Below, piece after piece: positions 17,285-25,890 of a stretch of 64,000 nucleotides of DNA; position 1 is the stretch's first letter; each line of letters begins with the position of its first letter. Under the pieces are notes generated by a model. The model had not been told where the DNA came from, did no database searches, and saw nothing but the letters and a program-made list of their open reading frames with translations. A program made the position numbers and the translations under genes. Origin of the DNA: JAEUJZ01 sp964460115 (lineage in GTDB: Bacteria > Myxococcota_A > Polyangia > Palsa-1104 > JAEUJZ01). The stretch is from contig CAYWPR010000031.1 of the NCBI GenBank assembly GCA_964460115.1, positions 4,231-68,230 of the forward strand, in the 5' to 3' direction.

Positions 17285-19543
17285 TCAGATGCGCTGGACG
17301 GCGTAAACGCCGTGAATTTTTTGCAGGGCGCGAATCAGCTTCTGAAGCTGATCCACATCCAGGATGTTGATGCGAAAGGTGTTGACGGCGCGCGTATCGT
17401 CGAGCGCCTTGCAGGTGGCCTGCGAAATATTGATGTTGTGCTCGTGAAAAGTTTGCGACATGGTCGCCAAAAGTCCGGGCTTATCGGCGCAGACCACCTG
17501 AACCGAGACCGGCCGCGCCGCCTTTTGCACGCTATCCCACTCGACGTCAATGCGCCGCTCTTCAGGCTGCTCCATTGCCGTGGGGCAGATCTTGGTATGG
17601 ACGGTAACGCCGCGACCGCGGGTGATGACACCGACGATCGGATCGCCGGCAACCGGCGAGCAGCACTTGCCAAAACGCACCAGCACGTCGTCCTCGCCGG
17701 CCACGGTAATTCCTGCCGAGCGCAGACCGGGTGCACGGCGCGCCAGCGGCGGCGCTTTGCCCGCGGTTTCGGTTTCCGGCGCCGGGCGGCGCTTTTCTTC
17801 GGGCAAAAGCAGCTCGACGACATCGGTGGGTAAAATCTTGCCGTAGCCGACGTGCATCAGCAAATCGTCGATCTTGCTCACACGAAGTTCATTGGCGACG
17901 TGCACCAGGTCGCCCGAGCGCTCGGATTTGCTGTAGGAAAGCTCGTGTTTGCGCAATTCCCGTTCCAAGAGCTCGCGGCCGAGCGTCTTGGCTTTTTCGC
18001 GCTGCTCGGTGCGCATGTAATGGCGAATTTTCGAGCGCGCGCCGGAGGTCTTGACGAACTTCAACCAGTCCTTGTTCGGACGCTGGTTGGGGCTGGTTAA
18101 AATCTCGGCGGTGTCGCCGTTGCGCAGTTGATAGCGCAGCGGCACGATAAGGCCGTTGACGCGCGCGCCCGAGCAATGATTTCCGACCTCGGTATGGATC
18201 AAATAGGCCAAATCAACCGGCGTCGCTCCGGTTGGCAGGGCTTTGACGTCGCCTTTGGGCGTAAAAACATAGACCTCGTCGGTAAACAAGTCGACTTTGA
18301 CGGTCTCGATGAATTCGGTGGGATCCGACAGCGTCTTTTGCCACTCCATAAGCTGGCGCAGCCACGCGAATTTTTTCTCGTCGCTGGCCCCTTCGGCGGG
18401 CTTGCCCTCCTTGTATTTCCAGTGCGCGGCAATGCCTTCTTCGGCGACGCGGTGCATTTCATCGGTGCGTATCTGAATTTCGATACGCTCGGCCTTGGGG
18501 CCAATCACCGAGGTATGCAGAGACTGATACATATTCGGCTTGGGCAGGGCGATAAAGTCCTTAAAGCGCCCCGGAATCGGCGTCCACTTGCCGTGCACAA
18601 CGCCTAGCGCGGCATAACAGTCGCGAATCGAGGGAACGATGGCGCGAAACGCGATGATGTCAAAAAGCTGATCGAGCTCGCGCCGCGTCTTTTGCGTCTT
18701 TTGATAGATCGACCAAAGATGCTTGGGGCGCCCGTAGACCTCGGCGGTGACTTCGTTGTCGGCCAGCTCCTTTTTCAAAATGGCGACCACTTCGTCGAGG
18801 TAGGTCTGCCTTCCCGAGAAGTAGGTCTGCAGCTTCTCAAAAATCTCGGCGTACTCTTTGGGGTTTAAGTACTTGAAGCTGAGGTCTTCTAATTCGATCT
18901 TGATCCACTGAATGCCCAGGCGATTGGCCAAGGGCGCGTAGATGTCCATCGTCTCGCGCGCGATGCGTTCCTGCTTTTCGGGCGGCATGGCTCCGAGCGT
19001 TCGCATGTTGTCGACGCGGTCGCACAGTTTGATCAGGATGACGCGGATGTCTCGGGCCATCGCCAGAAGCATCTTGCGAAAATTTTCGGCTTGGCGCTCT
19101 TCCTTGGTATGCCAGGGCAACTTGCCGAGCTTGGTCACGCCGTCGACCAAAAATGCCACTTCGCTGCCGAAGAGCTTGCTGATTTCTTCGACCGTGGCGC
19201 TGGTATCTTCGACGCAATCGTGCAAAAGGCCGGCACAGACCGAATCGGCATCAAGCTTTAGCTGGGTGATGATTCCGGCCACCGATAGGGGATGGACGAC
19301 GTAGGGTTCCCCGGAACGGCGAAATTGCCCGGCATGGGCATGCTGCGCGAAAGCACAGGCCCGGCGTATCGCATCTAGGTCCGCCGCCGGCTGATATTCA
19401 GCTACACGGGCTAGAAGTTCATCGAGAGAGCATGCTGCGCCCTGCGTCGGCCATGGTAAGCGATCAAGCCCGGGCGGCTGTGAAGAAGTTTGCTGAGGAG
19501 ACGCCACGAGGCCAAATTTACGACGCGCTGCCTTGCTGCGCAA
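17285..19543 (-). CDS. Bifunctional (p)ppGpp synthetase/hydrolase (RelA/SpoT homologue)
   Basis: A 752-residue long RSH protein controlling the stringent response. The HD hydrolase domain is intact (HAGQFRRSGEPYVVHP, HD at 108-109 in LLHDCVEDT), so hydrolysis is expected. The synthetase domain has GRFKDFIALPKPNMYQSLHT; the RFKD motif is the form found in bifunctional enzymes, unlike the ExDD of RelA. TGS (VYVFTPKGDVKALPTGATPVDLAYLIHT), a conserved-Cys region and a C-terminal ACT domain follow. No ATG exists at the N-terminus: the start is a TTG at 19543 or a GTG at 19507, and neither has a clear Shine-Dalgarno. The fumarase gene follows directly. Confidence 0.95.
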   Translation of the reverse strand: MRSKAARRKFGLVASPQQTSSQPPGLDRLPWPTQGAACSLDELLARVAEYQPAADLDAIRRACAFAQHAHAGQFRRSGEPYVVHPLSVAGIITQLKLDADSVCAGLLHDCVEDTSATVEEISKLFGSEVAFLVDGVTKLGKLPWHTKEERQAENFRKMLLAMARDIRVILIKLCDRVDNMRTLGAMPPEKQERIARETMDIYAPLANRLGIQWIKIELEDLSFKYLNPKEYAEIFEKLQTYFSGRQTYLDEVVAILKKELADNEVTAEVYGRPKHLWSIYQKTQKTRRELDQLFDIIAFRAIVPSIRDCYAALGVVHGKWTPIPGRFKDFIALPKPNMYQSLHTSVIGPKAERIEIQIRTDEMHRVAEEGIAAHWKYKEGKPAEGASDEKKFAWLRQLMEWQKTLSDPTEFIETVKVDLFTDEVYVFTPKGDVKALPTGATPVDLAYLIHTEVGNHCSGARVNGLIVPLRYQLRNGDTAEILTSPNQRPNKDWLKFVKTSGARSKIRHYMRTEQREKAKTLGRELLERELRKHELSYSKSERSGDLVHVANELRVSKIDDLLMHVGYGKILPTDVVELLLPEEKRRPAPETETAGKAPPLARRAPGLRSAGITVAGEDDVLVRFGKCCSPVAGDPIVGVITRGRGVTVHTKICPTAMEQPEERRIDVEWDSVQKAARPVSVQVVCADKPGLLATMSQTFHEHNINISQATCKALDDTRAVNTFRINILDVDQLQKLIRALQKIHGVYAVQRI

Positions 19544-19561
19544 TCGCTGGATGCATCAGCG

Positions 19562-20722
19562 TCAAAGTCCGAACATGCGCATAAAGGCCGCTAGGGCGGC
19601 AGATAACGACGGTGCGGCAAAAAATATCCAACCCAAGCAGACAAAATGAAAGGTTAACAATCCGCAAAAAAGACGAGCAAAGCGCGTGGGCGGCGCGGCC
19701 TTTTTTGGGGGCACAAAGTGGCGAAAAACGTGCGTAACGGCCAGTCCCAGTCCGTGCCACAGCCCAAAAAACACAAAATGCCAAGCGGCGCCGTGCCACA
19801 GCCCGCACAGCGCCATGACCAAAAGCAAGTTCAATACCGTGCGCCAAGGCCCACGGCGGCTGCCGCCAAGGGGCACAAACAAATAATCGCGTATCCAAGT
19901 GGACAGCGAGATGTGCCAGCGCCGCCAGAATTCCGGCAGGCTGGTCGATATATAAGGCACGTTGAAGTTTTCGCGAATTTGGTAGCCCAAAAGCCGGCTT
20001 GTGCCGATGGCCAGGTCGGAATATCCGGAAAAATCAAAGTAGATCTGCACCGCATAGGCGTACATCGCCAGCCACAGGCCTAGCGGCGTCACCTGATCAG
20101 GAATGGCCAGCCGCATGGCGATTTCGGCGGCGTTATCGGCCAGCAGCACTTTTTTGGCAATTCCCAAAAGCATGCGGCAAAGCCCATAGGCGGCATCCTG
20201 CGCAGTCAGACGGTTTGCTGGCGAAAAATCCTGATAGCGCTTGATCGGACCCGCCAAAAGCGTCGGAAAAAATAGTCCAAAGGCCAAAAAACTGAGCAGC
20301 CCTGGCTTTTTGTCGGCCGAGATTCGCCCTTTGTACACATCGACCAGGTAGTGAATGAATTCGAAGATGAAAAACGAGATGCCAAGCGGCACCGTTTTGG
20401 CCAAAAATTCGCTGGCCCGCGTCTCGAAGAGCAGCCAGCGGCCATATTTAAAGTACGCAAGGACAGCTACGCATAGACCAAGCATCGTCGCGAACAGCCA
20501 AAGGTGCCGCCGCCCGGCGACAAGTTGGCCGACGTAAAAGACGAGCCCTGCCAGCGCCAAAATCAGTACGGCGTGAGTCGGCGAGCGCAGCGCATAAAAC
20601 AGCAAGCTGCTTAAAAACAGCACGGTGGTTCGCGCTCGCGCTGGCACCGTCCAGTAAATCGCCACCATGGCGCCGACAAACAGCGCATAGGGCAAGCCCA
20701 GGATTTGAAATTGCGGCGACAT
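19562..20722 (-). CDS. MBOAT family O-acyltransferase (AlgI-like)
   Basis: A 386-residue polytopic membrane protein of the membrane-bound O-acyltransferase family, which moves acyl groups across the membrane onto polysaccharide or another envelope acceptor. About nine hydrophobic segments are visible. Family motifs are FFPTLLAGPIKRYQDF, NVPYISTSLPEFWRRWHISLSTWIRDYLFVPLGG (in two pieces of the same block) and the catalytic His in MALCGLWHGAAWHF. It is shorter than AlgI at the C-terminus but reaches the conserved HFVCLGWIFFAA segment. No partner of the AlgX/AlgJ/DltD type is adjacent. It lies 18 bases before the RSH gene in the same orientation. Confidence 0.92.
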   Translation of the reverse strand: MSPQFQILGLPYALFVGAMVAIYWTVPARARTTVLFLSSLLFYALRSPTHAVLILALAGLVFYVGQLVAGRRHLWLFATMLGLCVAVLAYFKYGRWLLFETRASEFLAKTVPLGISFFIFEFIHYLVDVYKGRISADKKPGLLSFLAFGLFFPTLLAGPIKRYQDFSPANRLTAQDAAYGLCRMLLGIAKKVLLADNAAEIAMRLAIPDQVTPLGLWLAMYAYAVQIYFDFSGYSDLAIGTSRLLGYQIRENFNVPYISTSLPEFWRRWHISLSTWIRDYLFVPLGGSRRGPWRTVLNLLLVMALCGLWHGAAWHFVFFGLWHGLGLAVTHVFRHFVPPKKAAPPTRFARLFCGLLTFHFVCLGWIFFAAPSLSAALAAFMRMFGL

Positions 20723-20794
20723 CAGGGGTGGGCCACTTAAAAAAATTTGACCAGACGCTAGGCAATGAACGGCAGCCGCTGCATTGAATCTCGT

Positions 20795-22960
20795 CTACGC
20801 TTCGGGCAGCAAACTGGCCAGCAGGCTGCCCATGCGTGCGTCGGGACTGCGCAAAAGGTAGCGGCGCGAAAGCATGTAGGACTGTGCAGCTTGCTCGCTG
20901 CGCCCAAAGCGGCGGTGGTGATTGCCTTGGGCGCGATAAATCATGCCCAAACAAAAGGCCGGAAGCGGAGCTTGGCGCTTGACCCGTTTGGCAACGGCAA
21001 TGGCTTGTTCGTAGTGAAAAAGCGCCATGCGGTCGCTTTGAGCGCTTGGTTCAAGGCGGCGTTCTGCGCTTCGAGCGCTGCCCACGGCGCTATACAAATC
21101 GCCGAGAATCGTCAAGGTCTGAGCGACGTCTTCCTGCGCCGCCGCCGCGACAAAGTGGCTGAGGGCGAACAGAATATCATCGAGCGCCGCGTGAAAAAGC
21201 GGCTCGCTTGTCTGCTCATTCCGCAGCATCTGCAGCACCCGCGCATAGCCGCGCGCCTGCCGGGCCTTATACGGCAAATGGCGACACCAAGCGCCAACTT
21301 CGGCGCTATCGGTCAATAGCCCGATGCGCGCTCGCGCTTGCATCACGGCGGTCTCCTCCAAAGTTTGCAGCGCATCTAATTCTTGCTCGGCCGTTTGCAG
21401 CTCGGCGAGGTCGCTATGCGCCAAAGACCAGTCAACATTTTGAATGCGCGCCCGCGCGCGGCGAAACCACAGCTTGGGGGCGACATCGCGTGCCTTTGCG
21501 CCGGCCTGCTGCAAATGGGGCAGCAAGCTGTCATAAAGATCGGCGAAAGTGCGGTGCCAGCCGGCGCGCCACAGCAGAATTTCCATCTCCGTCAGCAGGT
21601 TGACCGCTTGCCCGAGCGATAAAGGATCGCGAGCGGCGCGTTCCTGCAAAAGCGACAGCGCTTGCACGCCGGCCAGAAGCTCGGTAGGGCCGGCAGGGGG
21701 CGCAGGGGCGCGGTCGCTACGGCGCAAGCTTTGCAAAAGCTCCGCCAGCCAGCGCCGTTCATAGACATCGAGCAGTCCGTGGCGCATAAGCGCTGTGAGC
21801 ACTCCGTCGCGCGCTTGGGCGCTGGCGGGTTCGATGGGCCAGCTTGCGCCGAACCATGGTGCATTGCCGTCCGCGGCAGCGCTGGCTTGCGGCGAGGCGC
21901 ACAGCGCCGCCAAAAGCGGGGCCTGGCGCAATTGCGAAAGTTCGCTCGGACGCAGCGGCGTGCTGTCCTGCATACGAGCCAGGGCGCGCTCCAGCGTCAG
22001 CGGCTCTTGCGGTCGCGCGGTCACTGCGCACAGGGCGCATAGCTCTAGCACTCGCGCATCAACGCCGGGTTGGGCCATCTGCGTTTCAACCATCATCTGA
22101 TAGCGAGCGGTAATATCGCGTTCTAGATAGGGCAGGACGGCGCGCAGGCTATGGGTTTGACCGAGGTATGCGGACAAATTGACGATTTGCGCCAGATCGG
22201 CAGGAAGCAGGCTCAGCCGTCCGGAATTTAGAATCGTTTGCATGTCGGCGTCGGCGGCAAGCGGGCCCAAGCGCTCTGCCAAAAAAGCTTGCGCTTCGGC
22301 TTGCGCAAACGGGCCGAGGGTCAAAGATTGCGTCGGCGCCACCTGTACCAGGCTGCGCTGGCCGCCGGGGTGCGCAAAGATCAGGACGACCGTTGCGGGA
22401 AGCTGCTCGCACAGGCGCGCAAAAAACTCACGCACGGGCGGGCTGACATCACCACCCAGCAGATCGATGCCGATGCACAGCGGGCCCGCCGGCTGCCCGG
22501 CTTGAATCGCTCGCTCGCCGGCTTCTGACAGCGCTTGTGCCGCCAAAAGCGGCAGCGGGCGCAAGTCTTCGGGCACAAGCGAGGCCAATACTTTGCCAGC
22601 AGCCCCGAGCCCCGGAATGGCGTGCGCCATGTCGGCGCAGAGTCGCGCCAGGCGCTCAGGCTGCGGATAGGCGATAAGATTCAGAAAGCCCACCTCGCGC
22701 ACCAGGCGTTGCGCGAACAGCGACGGCGGCTCATCGCCCCAAAGCTGCATCACGCGCACATGGCCGTGCCCGGCTTTGCCGCGGCGCTCACGCTCGGTGG
22801 CGAGGGCATGCCAAAGTGCCGCCGATTTGCCAGCTCCATTGGCACCAACGATGGTGTAGACCCCGGAACCCTGGGCCAGCCAGCCGGCAATGGTGCGGTC
22901 CACGAAAGGACGAGGGATGTAGGTGGATTTTCCTTGCATCAATGAAGGTGATGCTACCAT
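20795..22960 (-). CDS. AAA/STAND-like ATPase with C-terminal TPR-like repeats
   Basis: About 721 residues from the ATG at 22960; the frame is open to 23176, but that part overlaps the divergent gene and is Arg-rich shadow. The N-terminus reads YIPRPFVDRTIAGWL, then a Walker A motif GANGAGKS near residue 40. A likely Walker B strand is LCIGIDLLGG near residue 150. The C-terminal half is helical, Ala/Leu-rich and TPR-like (ALFHYEQAIAVAKRV, RRFGRSEQAAQSY). This layout resembles STAND-class signalling ATPases, which change state on sensing a partner. No effector or DNA-binding domain is seen. A GGAGGA lies immediately before the ATG, which is closer than usual. Confidence 0.75.
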   Translation of the reverse strand: MVASPSLMQGKSTYIPRPFVDRTIAGWLAQGSGVYTIVGANGAGKSAALWHALATERERRGKAGHGHVRVMQLWGDEPPSLFAQRLVREVGFLNLIAYPQPERLARLCADMAHAIPGLGAAGKVLASLVPEDLRPLPLLAAQALSEAGERAIQAGQPAGPLCIGIDLLGGDVSPPVREFFARLCEQLPATVVLIFAHPGGQRSLVQVAPTQSLTLGPFAQAEAQAFLAERLGPLAADADMQTILNSGRLSLLPADLAQIVNLSAYLGQTHSLRAVLPYLERDITARYQMMVETQMAQPGVDARVLELCALCAVTARPQEPLTLERALARMQDSTPLRPSELSQLRQAPLLAALCASPQASAAADGNAPWFGASWPIEPASAQARDGVLTALMRHGLLDVYERRWLAELLQSLRRSDRAPAPPAGPTELLAGVQALSLLQERAARDPLSLGQAVNLLTEMEILLWRAGWHRTFADLYDSLLPHLQQAGAKARDVAPKLWFRRARARIQNVDWSLAHSDLAELQTAEQELDALQTLEETAVMQARARIGLLTDSAEVGAWCRHLPYKARQARGYARVLQMLRNEQTSEPLFHAALDDILFALSHFVAAAAQEDVAQTLTILGDLYSAVGSARSAERRLEPSAQSDRMALFHYEQAIAVAKRVKRQAPLPAFCLGMIYRAQGNHHRRFGRSEQAAQSYMLSRRYLLRSPDARMGSLLASLLPEA

Positions 22961-22966
22961 TCCTCC

Positions 22967-24343
22967 ATGGTCGGAAAGCACCTGGATAGAAAAAGGTGGA
23001 TGGTTGTTTGGACGGCGCTCCTTTGCGCCTCGGCATGCAGCGAAGCGCTTTATCCGCCCCGTCCGCCGCAGACGCCCGGCCCGGCACTGGCTGAGCCGCC
23101 GCCGTCGCGAATCACCATGCATATCAGTTTGACCGCGACTGGGCTCAGCCGGCTTTTCGAGGCGTCGGTGCCGCAAACCGGCGAAGTGCCCTTCACTTTG
23201 CTTGGCCAGCGCAAACTGATTTGGCGTCGCAGTCCCATCGAGTTGGCTTTTGACGGGGCGCTGGGCAAGATCATCGTGCGTGCAACCATCAACGGCGAAG
23301 CCGCGCTACCGGCAACTAGCAAAAGTTTTTCGCTGAACTTCACTGCCGAGGCGCAACCTGTGCTGTCGTCGGATTATATGGCGCAGTTGCAGGCGCCTTC
23401 AGTGACGGTGCAAAGCGACGACCGTTTTTTGCGCGCTGCAGAGTGGGGCGGCGGTGTTCTCTCGGACCTGAAGCTGGATTTGGAAAAACGACTGCGCGAG
23501 TTGCGCATCGATCTGCGACCGGTTTTGGCCGATAGCTATCGCAAGCTGGCTCAGCCGTTTCGCTTTGCCGTGGGCAATGCCAATGCCTGCGTCCGCCTGG
23601 GTTTGCAGTCCATCGAGGCCGGCCCGACGGTGTTGGCCGGTGGAATTGAAAAAGATCTAGGCGTCGTCGTGGCGCCGTCTGTCACCCTGCCGTGCAGTAG
23701 CGAAATTGGCTTAGCCGCTGGCGCCGAGGTGCTACCGCCGCTGCACAACGTGGCGAGCATCCCCTCGGGGCCCTTTGCCGTGACAGTTCCGGTGGCGGCC
23801 ACGTATGAAGAACTGCAGAAGGCAATGAAGCAGGCGTTTACCGGCGGAAAATTGTTTTTCTCAAAGGAGTATCCGGACCTTTACCTGGAAAAGCCGGAAA
23901 TCTATGCCTCAGGCGGCCAAGTGGTGACCAAGCTGCATCTAAACGGCTTTGCCAAAAAGGGCTTTCGAGTGCATTTGGAAGGAGACCTGTATTTGGCCGG
24001 ACATCCTCAGGTACGCGACAATGACCTTTCGATTCCGGATTTGGAACCAACGGTCGCGACCAAAAATGCGCTGCTCAAGCTAAAGACTTCGCTAGATTCC
24101 GAAGACATTAGACGTCAGGCGCGAGATGCGCTGCGGCTGGATATAGGGGCGCGACTGCAAGCCGTGCGTGGCAAGGTGACAAAAGATCTGATTGTGCGGC
24201 AAAAAATCAACGGCGGACCCGAGGCCTGCGTTCACGCGGATCTGGGCCGTGTTGAAGTCACGGATGTGTTTGCGCACGACACGTATTTGCGCATGTATGT
24301 AAAGGTTGCCGCCAGCCTCGCTGCCTATCTGCCTTGTCCTTAA
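22967..24343 (+). CDS. DUF4403-like exported lipoprotein
   Basis: A 458-residue protein with an N-terminal signal ending at LLCASAC, a probable lipobox, so it is likely membrane-anchored on the outside. The rest is rich in beta strands with long helices in between. It contains a GFRVHLEGDLYLAGHPQV...LSIPDLEP segment and a late YLRMYVKVAASLAAYLP end, which resemble DUF4403 proteins, a TULIP/SMP-like family possibly binding lipid. The family call is from memory and moderate. The ATG at 22967 is only six bases from the divergent ATPase start; a second ATG at 23000 with AAAAAGGTGG upstream may be the real start and would leave more room for promoters. Confidence 0.65.
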   Translation: MVGKHLDRKRWMVVWTALLCASACSEALYPPRPPQTPGPALAEPPPSRITMHISLTATGLSRLFEASVPQTGEVPFTLLGQRKLIWRRSPIELAFDGALGKIIVRATINGEAALPATSKSFSLNFTAEAQPVLSSDYMAQLQAPSVTVQSDDRFLRAAEWGGGVLSDLKLDLEKRLRELRIDLRPVLADSYRKLAQPFRFAVGNANACVRLGLQSIEAGPTVLAGGIEKDLGVVVAPSVTLPCSSEIGLAAGAEVLPPLHNVASIPSGPFAVTVPVAATYEELQKAMKQAFTGGKLFFSKEYPDLYLEKPEIYASGGQVVTKLHLNGFAKKGFRVHLEGDLYLAGHPQVRDNDLSIPDLEPTVATKNALLKLKTSLDSEDIRRQARDALRLDIGARLQAVRGKVTKDLIVRQKINGGPEACVHADLGRVEVTDVFAHDTYLRMYVKVAASLAAYLPCP

Positions 24344-24432
24344 TTTCTGTTCAGGACCTAAAAGCCGGGGCCGTGTTTAGGCGGCTCTTGCGAAGCGGAA
24401 AACAATGGGCCAGTCGGCAATCCGCCTTTTGA

Positions 24433-25890
24433 ATGGCGGCCGTTTTTCTGCTTTTTGCCTTGGCGCTGGCCTTTCGCTTGAAGCTCGTGACTACCTATCA
24501 CTCGCCGGCTGGCGACGGATTGCAGTATTACGTGCTATCGCAGGAACTGGCCCGTGCCGACCGCTATGCCTATGGTCCGCCGCCCGCTGCTTTGACATAT
24601 ACGCGTCTACCGGGATATCCGCTATTTTTGGCCTATGTGGCCGTGCGCAAGGCGGGAATTGGGCTCGAGCGGCATTTGATTCAAGCGACACGCTGGAATG
24701 TGCTGTGCGATTTTGGATCAGCGCTGCTTGTCGGAATTTTGCTGGGCGGAGTTTTTTTCCAGACACCTACACAAGCCAGGCGCAATGCCGCACGAAGGCT
24801 GTGTGGTGCAATCTTGGTGCTGGGTTGTCCGCTGATTTTTTTGCATTCCTGTTATGCCCTTACCGAAAGCTTGGCGACGTTTCTATCTACGCTGCAGGTT
24901 GTACTGGCATTGCGGCTGATCACGACGCGGTGGCCGCTTGTGCTTGCATGCGCCATTGGCGTCTGCGCCGGCTGCAGCTTGCTTGTGCGGCTGGATGCTT
25001 TGACGGCCTTGCCAGCGGTTGCGCTGGGACTTTGGCGTAGACCGGCTGATAGCCCTAGCCGGCTGGGTCTGGCCGCGCTCATTGGGCTTTTGGCGCTGTC
25101 GGTCTATACACCGTGGCCATTGCGCAATCTGGCGCGCTTTGGTCAGACGCACATGAGCGCGGGCTTTTGGCGGACCGCCCAAGGTCAGCCGCTTCCGGAC
25201 GAGCCGATTCGCTGGGAGCGTACTTGGGCCTGCGGCCATCCTGGCGAGACCTACATCGATCTGTCCTTTGTGTATAACGCCAACCTGGACGTGGAAAAGC
25301 GAGTACTGCCCGCGATGTACGATTCGCCTGCCGAGCGCACTCGCCTGGAGCGACTTTTTCACCTTTACAACCGCGAGCGTTTTAGCACGCGAGTAGTCAG
25401 TCAGTTTGCGACGCTGGCAAGCGAGCGTACGCAGCGCGCACCGCTGCGCACGCTCTTTTGGTTGCCGCTATGCCGCGCATTTTATCTGTGGTCGCCGGTG
25501 CCGGAATATGAATTGCCCCTGCGCGCCGAGTTTTTGGGACTGCCAAGCAATCGCTGGGTTTTTGGCGTGTTCGACAAGATCACTTTTTTATTGGCTCTTT
25601 TAGGCGCTTTTGTTTTGGGACTGCGCGGTGAACGCGATTTGCTGTGGCTTTTTTTAGTCTCGGTCGTCGCGCGCACACTGGTGGTGTGTTATGCGTCGCC
25701 GTTTGTGCACCAGCGTTATTTGATCGAGCTAATGCCTTTGATCCTCGGTCTAAGTAGCTGCGGGCTTATTTTGTGCGCAGAGTTCGCTTTTGGCGGGTTG
25801 CGTCGGCTTTTCGTTCGTCAGCGCCCTTCCCGTAGTGCACCACCGGAGGCAAAAGCGCCAACCACAAGAGCGCCCCGCCCAGCCCGATAA
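24433..25890 (+). CDS. GT-C fold membrane glycosyltransferase (ArnT/PMT-like)
   Basis: A 485-residue polytopic protein with about ten hydrophobic segments. The first loop after TM1 has SPAGDGLQYYVLSQEL and LTYTRLPGYPLFLAY, the D...Y...A..L and R-PGYPLFLA pattern of GT-C enzymes that use a polyprenyl-phosphate sugar donor at the outer face of the inner membrane. The acceptor is unknown. The ATG directly follows an in-frame stop codon, so this is the earliest start; no Shine-Dalgarno is visible. The last 41 codons overlap the 3' end of the convergent transporter gene by 125 bases, where the C-terminus becomes Arg/Pro/Ala-rich and is probably a disordered tail. Confidence 0.85.
   Translation: MAAVFLLFALALAFRLKLVTTYHSPAGDGLQYYVLSQELARADRYAYGPPPAALTYTRLPGYPLFLAYVAVRKAGIGLERHLIQATRWNVLCDFGSALLVGILLGGVFFQTPTQARRNAARRLCGAILVLGCPLIFLHSCYALTESLATFLSTLQVVLALRLITTRWPLVLACAIGVCAGCSLLVRLDALTALPAVALGLWRRPADSPSRLGLAALIGLLALSVYTPWPLRNLARFGQTHMSAGFWRTAQGQPLPDEPIRWERTWACGHPGETYIDLSFVYNANLDVEKRVLPAMYDSPAERTRLERLFHLYNRERFSTRVVSQFATLASERTQRAPLRTLFWLPLCRAFYLWSPVPEYELPLRAEFLGLPSNRWVFGVFDKITFLLALLGAFVLGLRGERDLLWLFLVSVVARTLVVCYASPFVHQRYLIELMPLILGLSSCGLILCAEFAFGGLRRLFVRQRPSRSAPPEAKAPTTRAPRPAR

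Noticed and set aside
20795..23176. Longer N-terminus for the ATPase gene reaching into the divergent gene
   Set aside because: The extra 72 residues are Arg-rich and are antisense to the DUF4403-like coding region; the ATG at 22960 is used.
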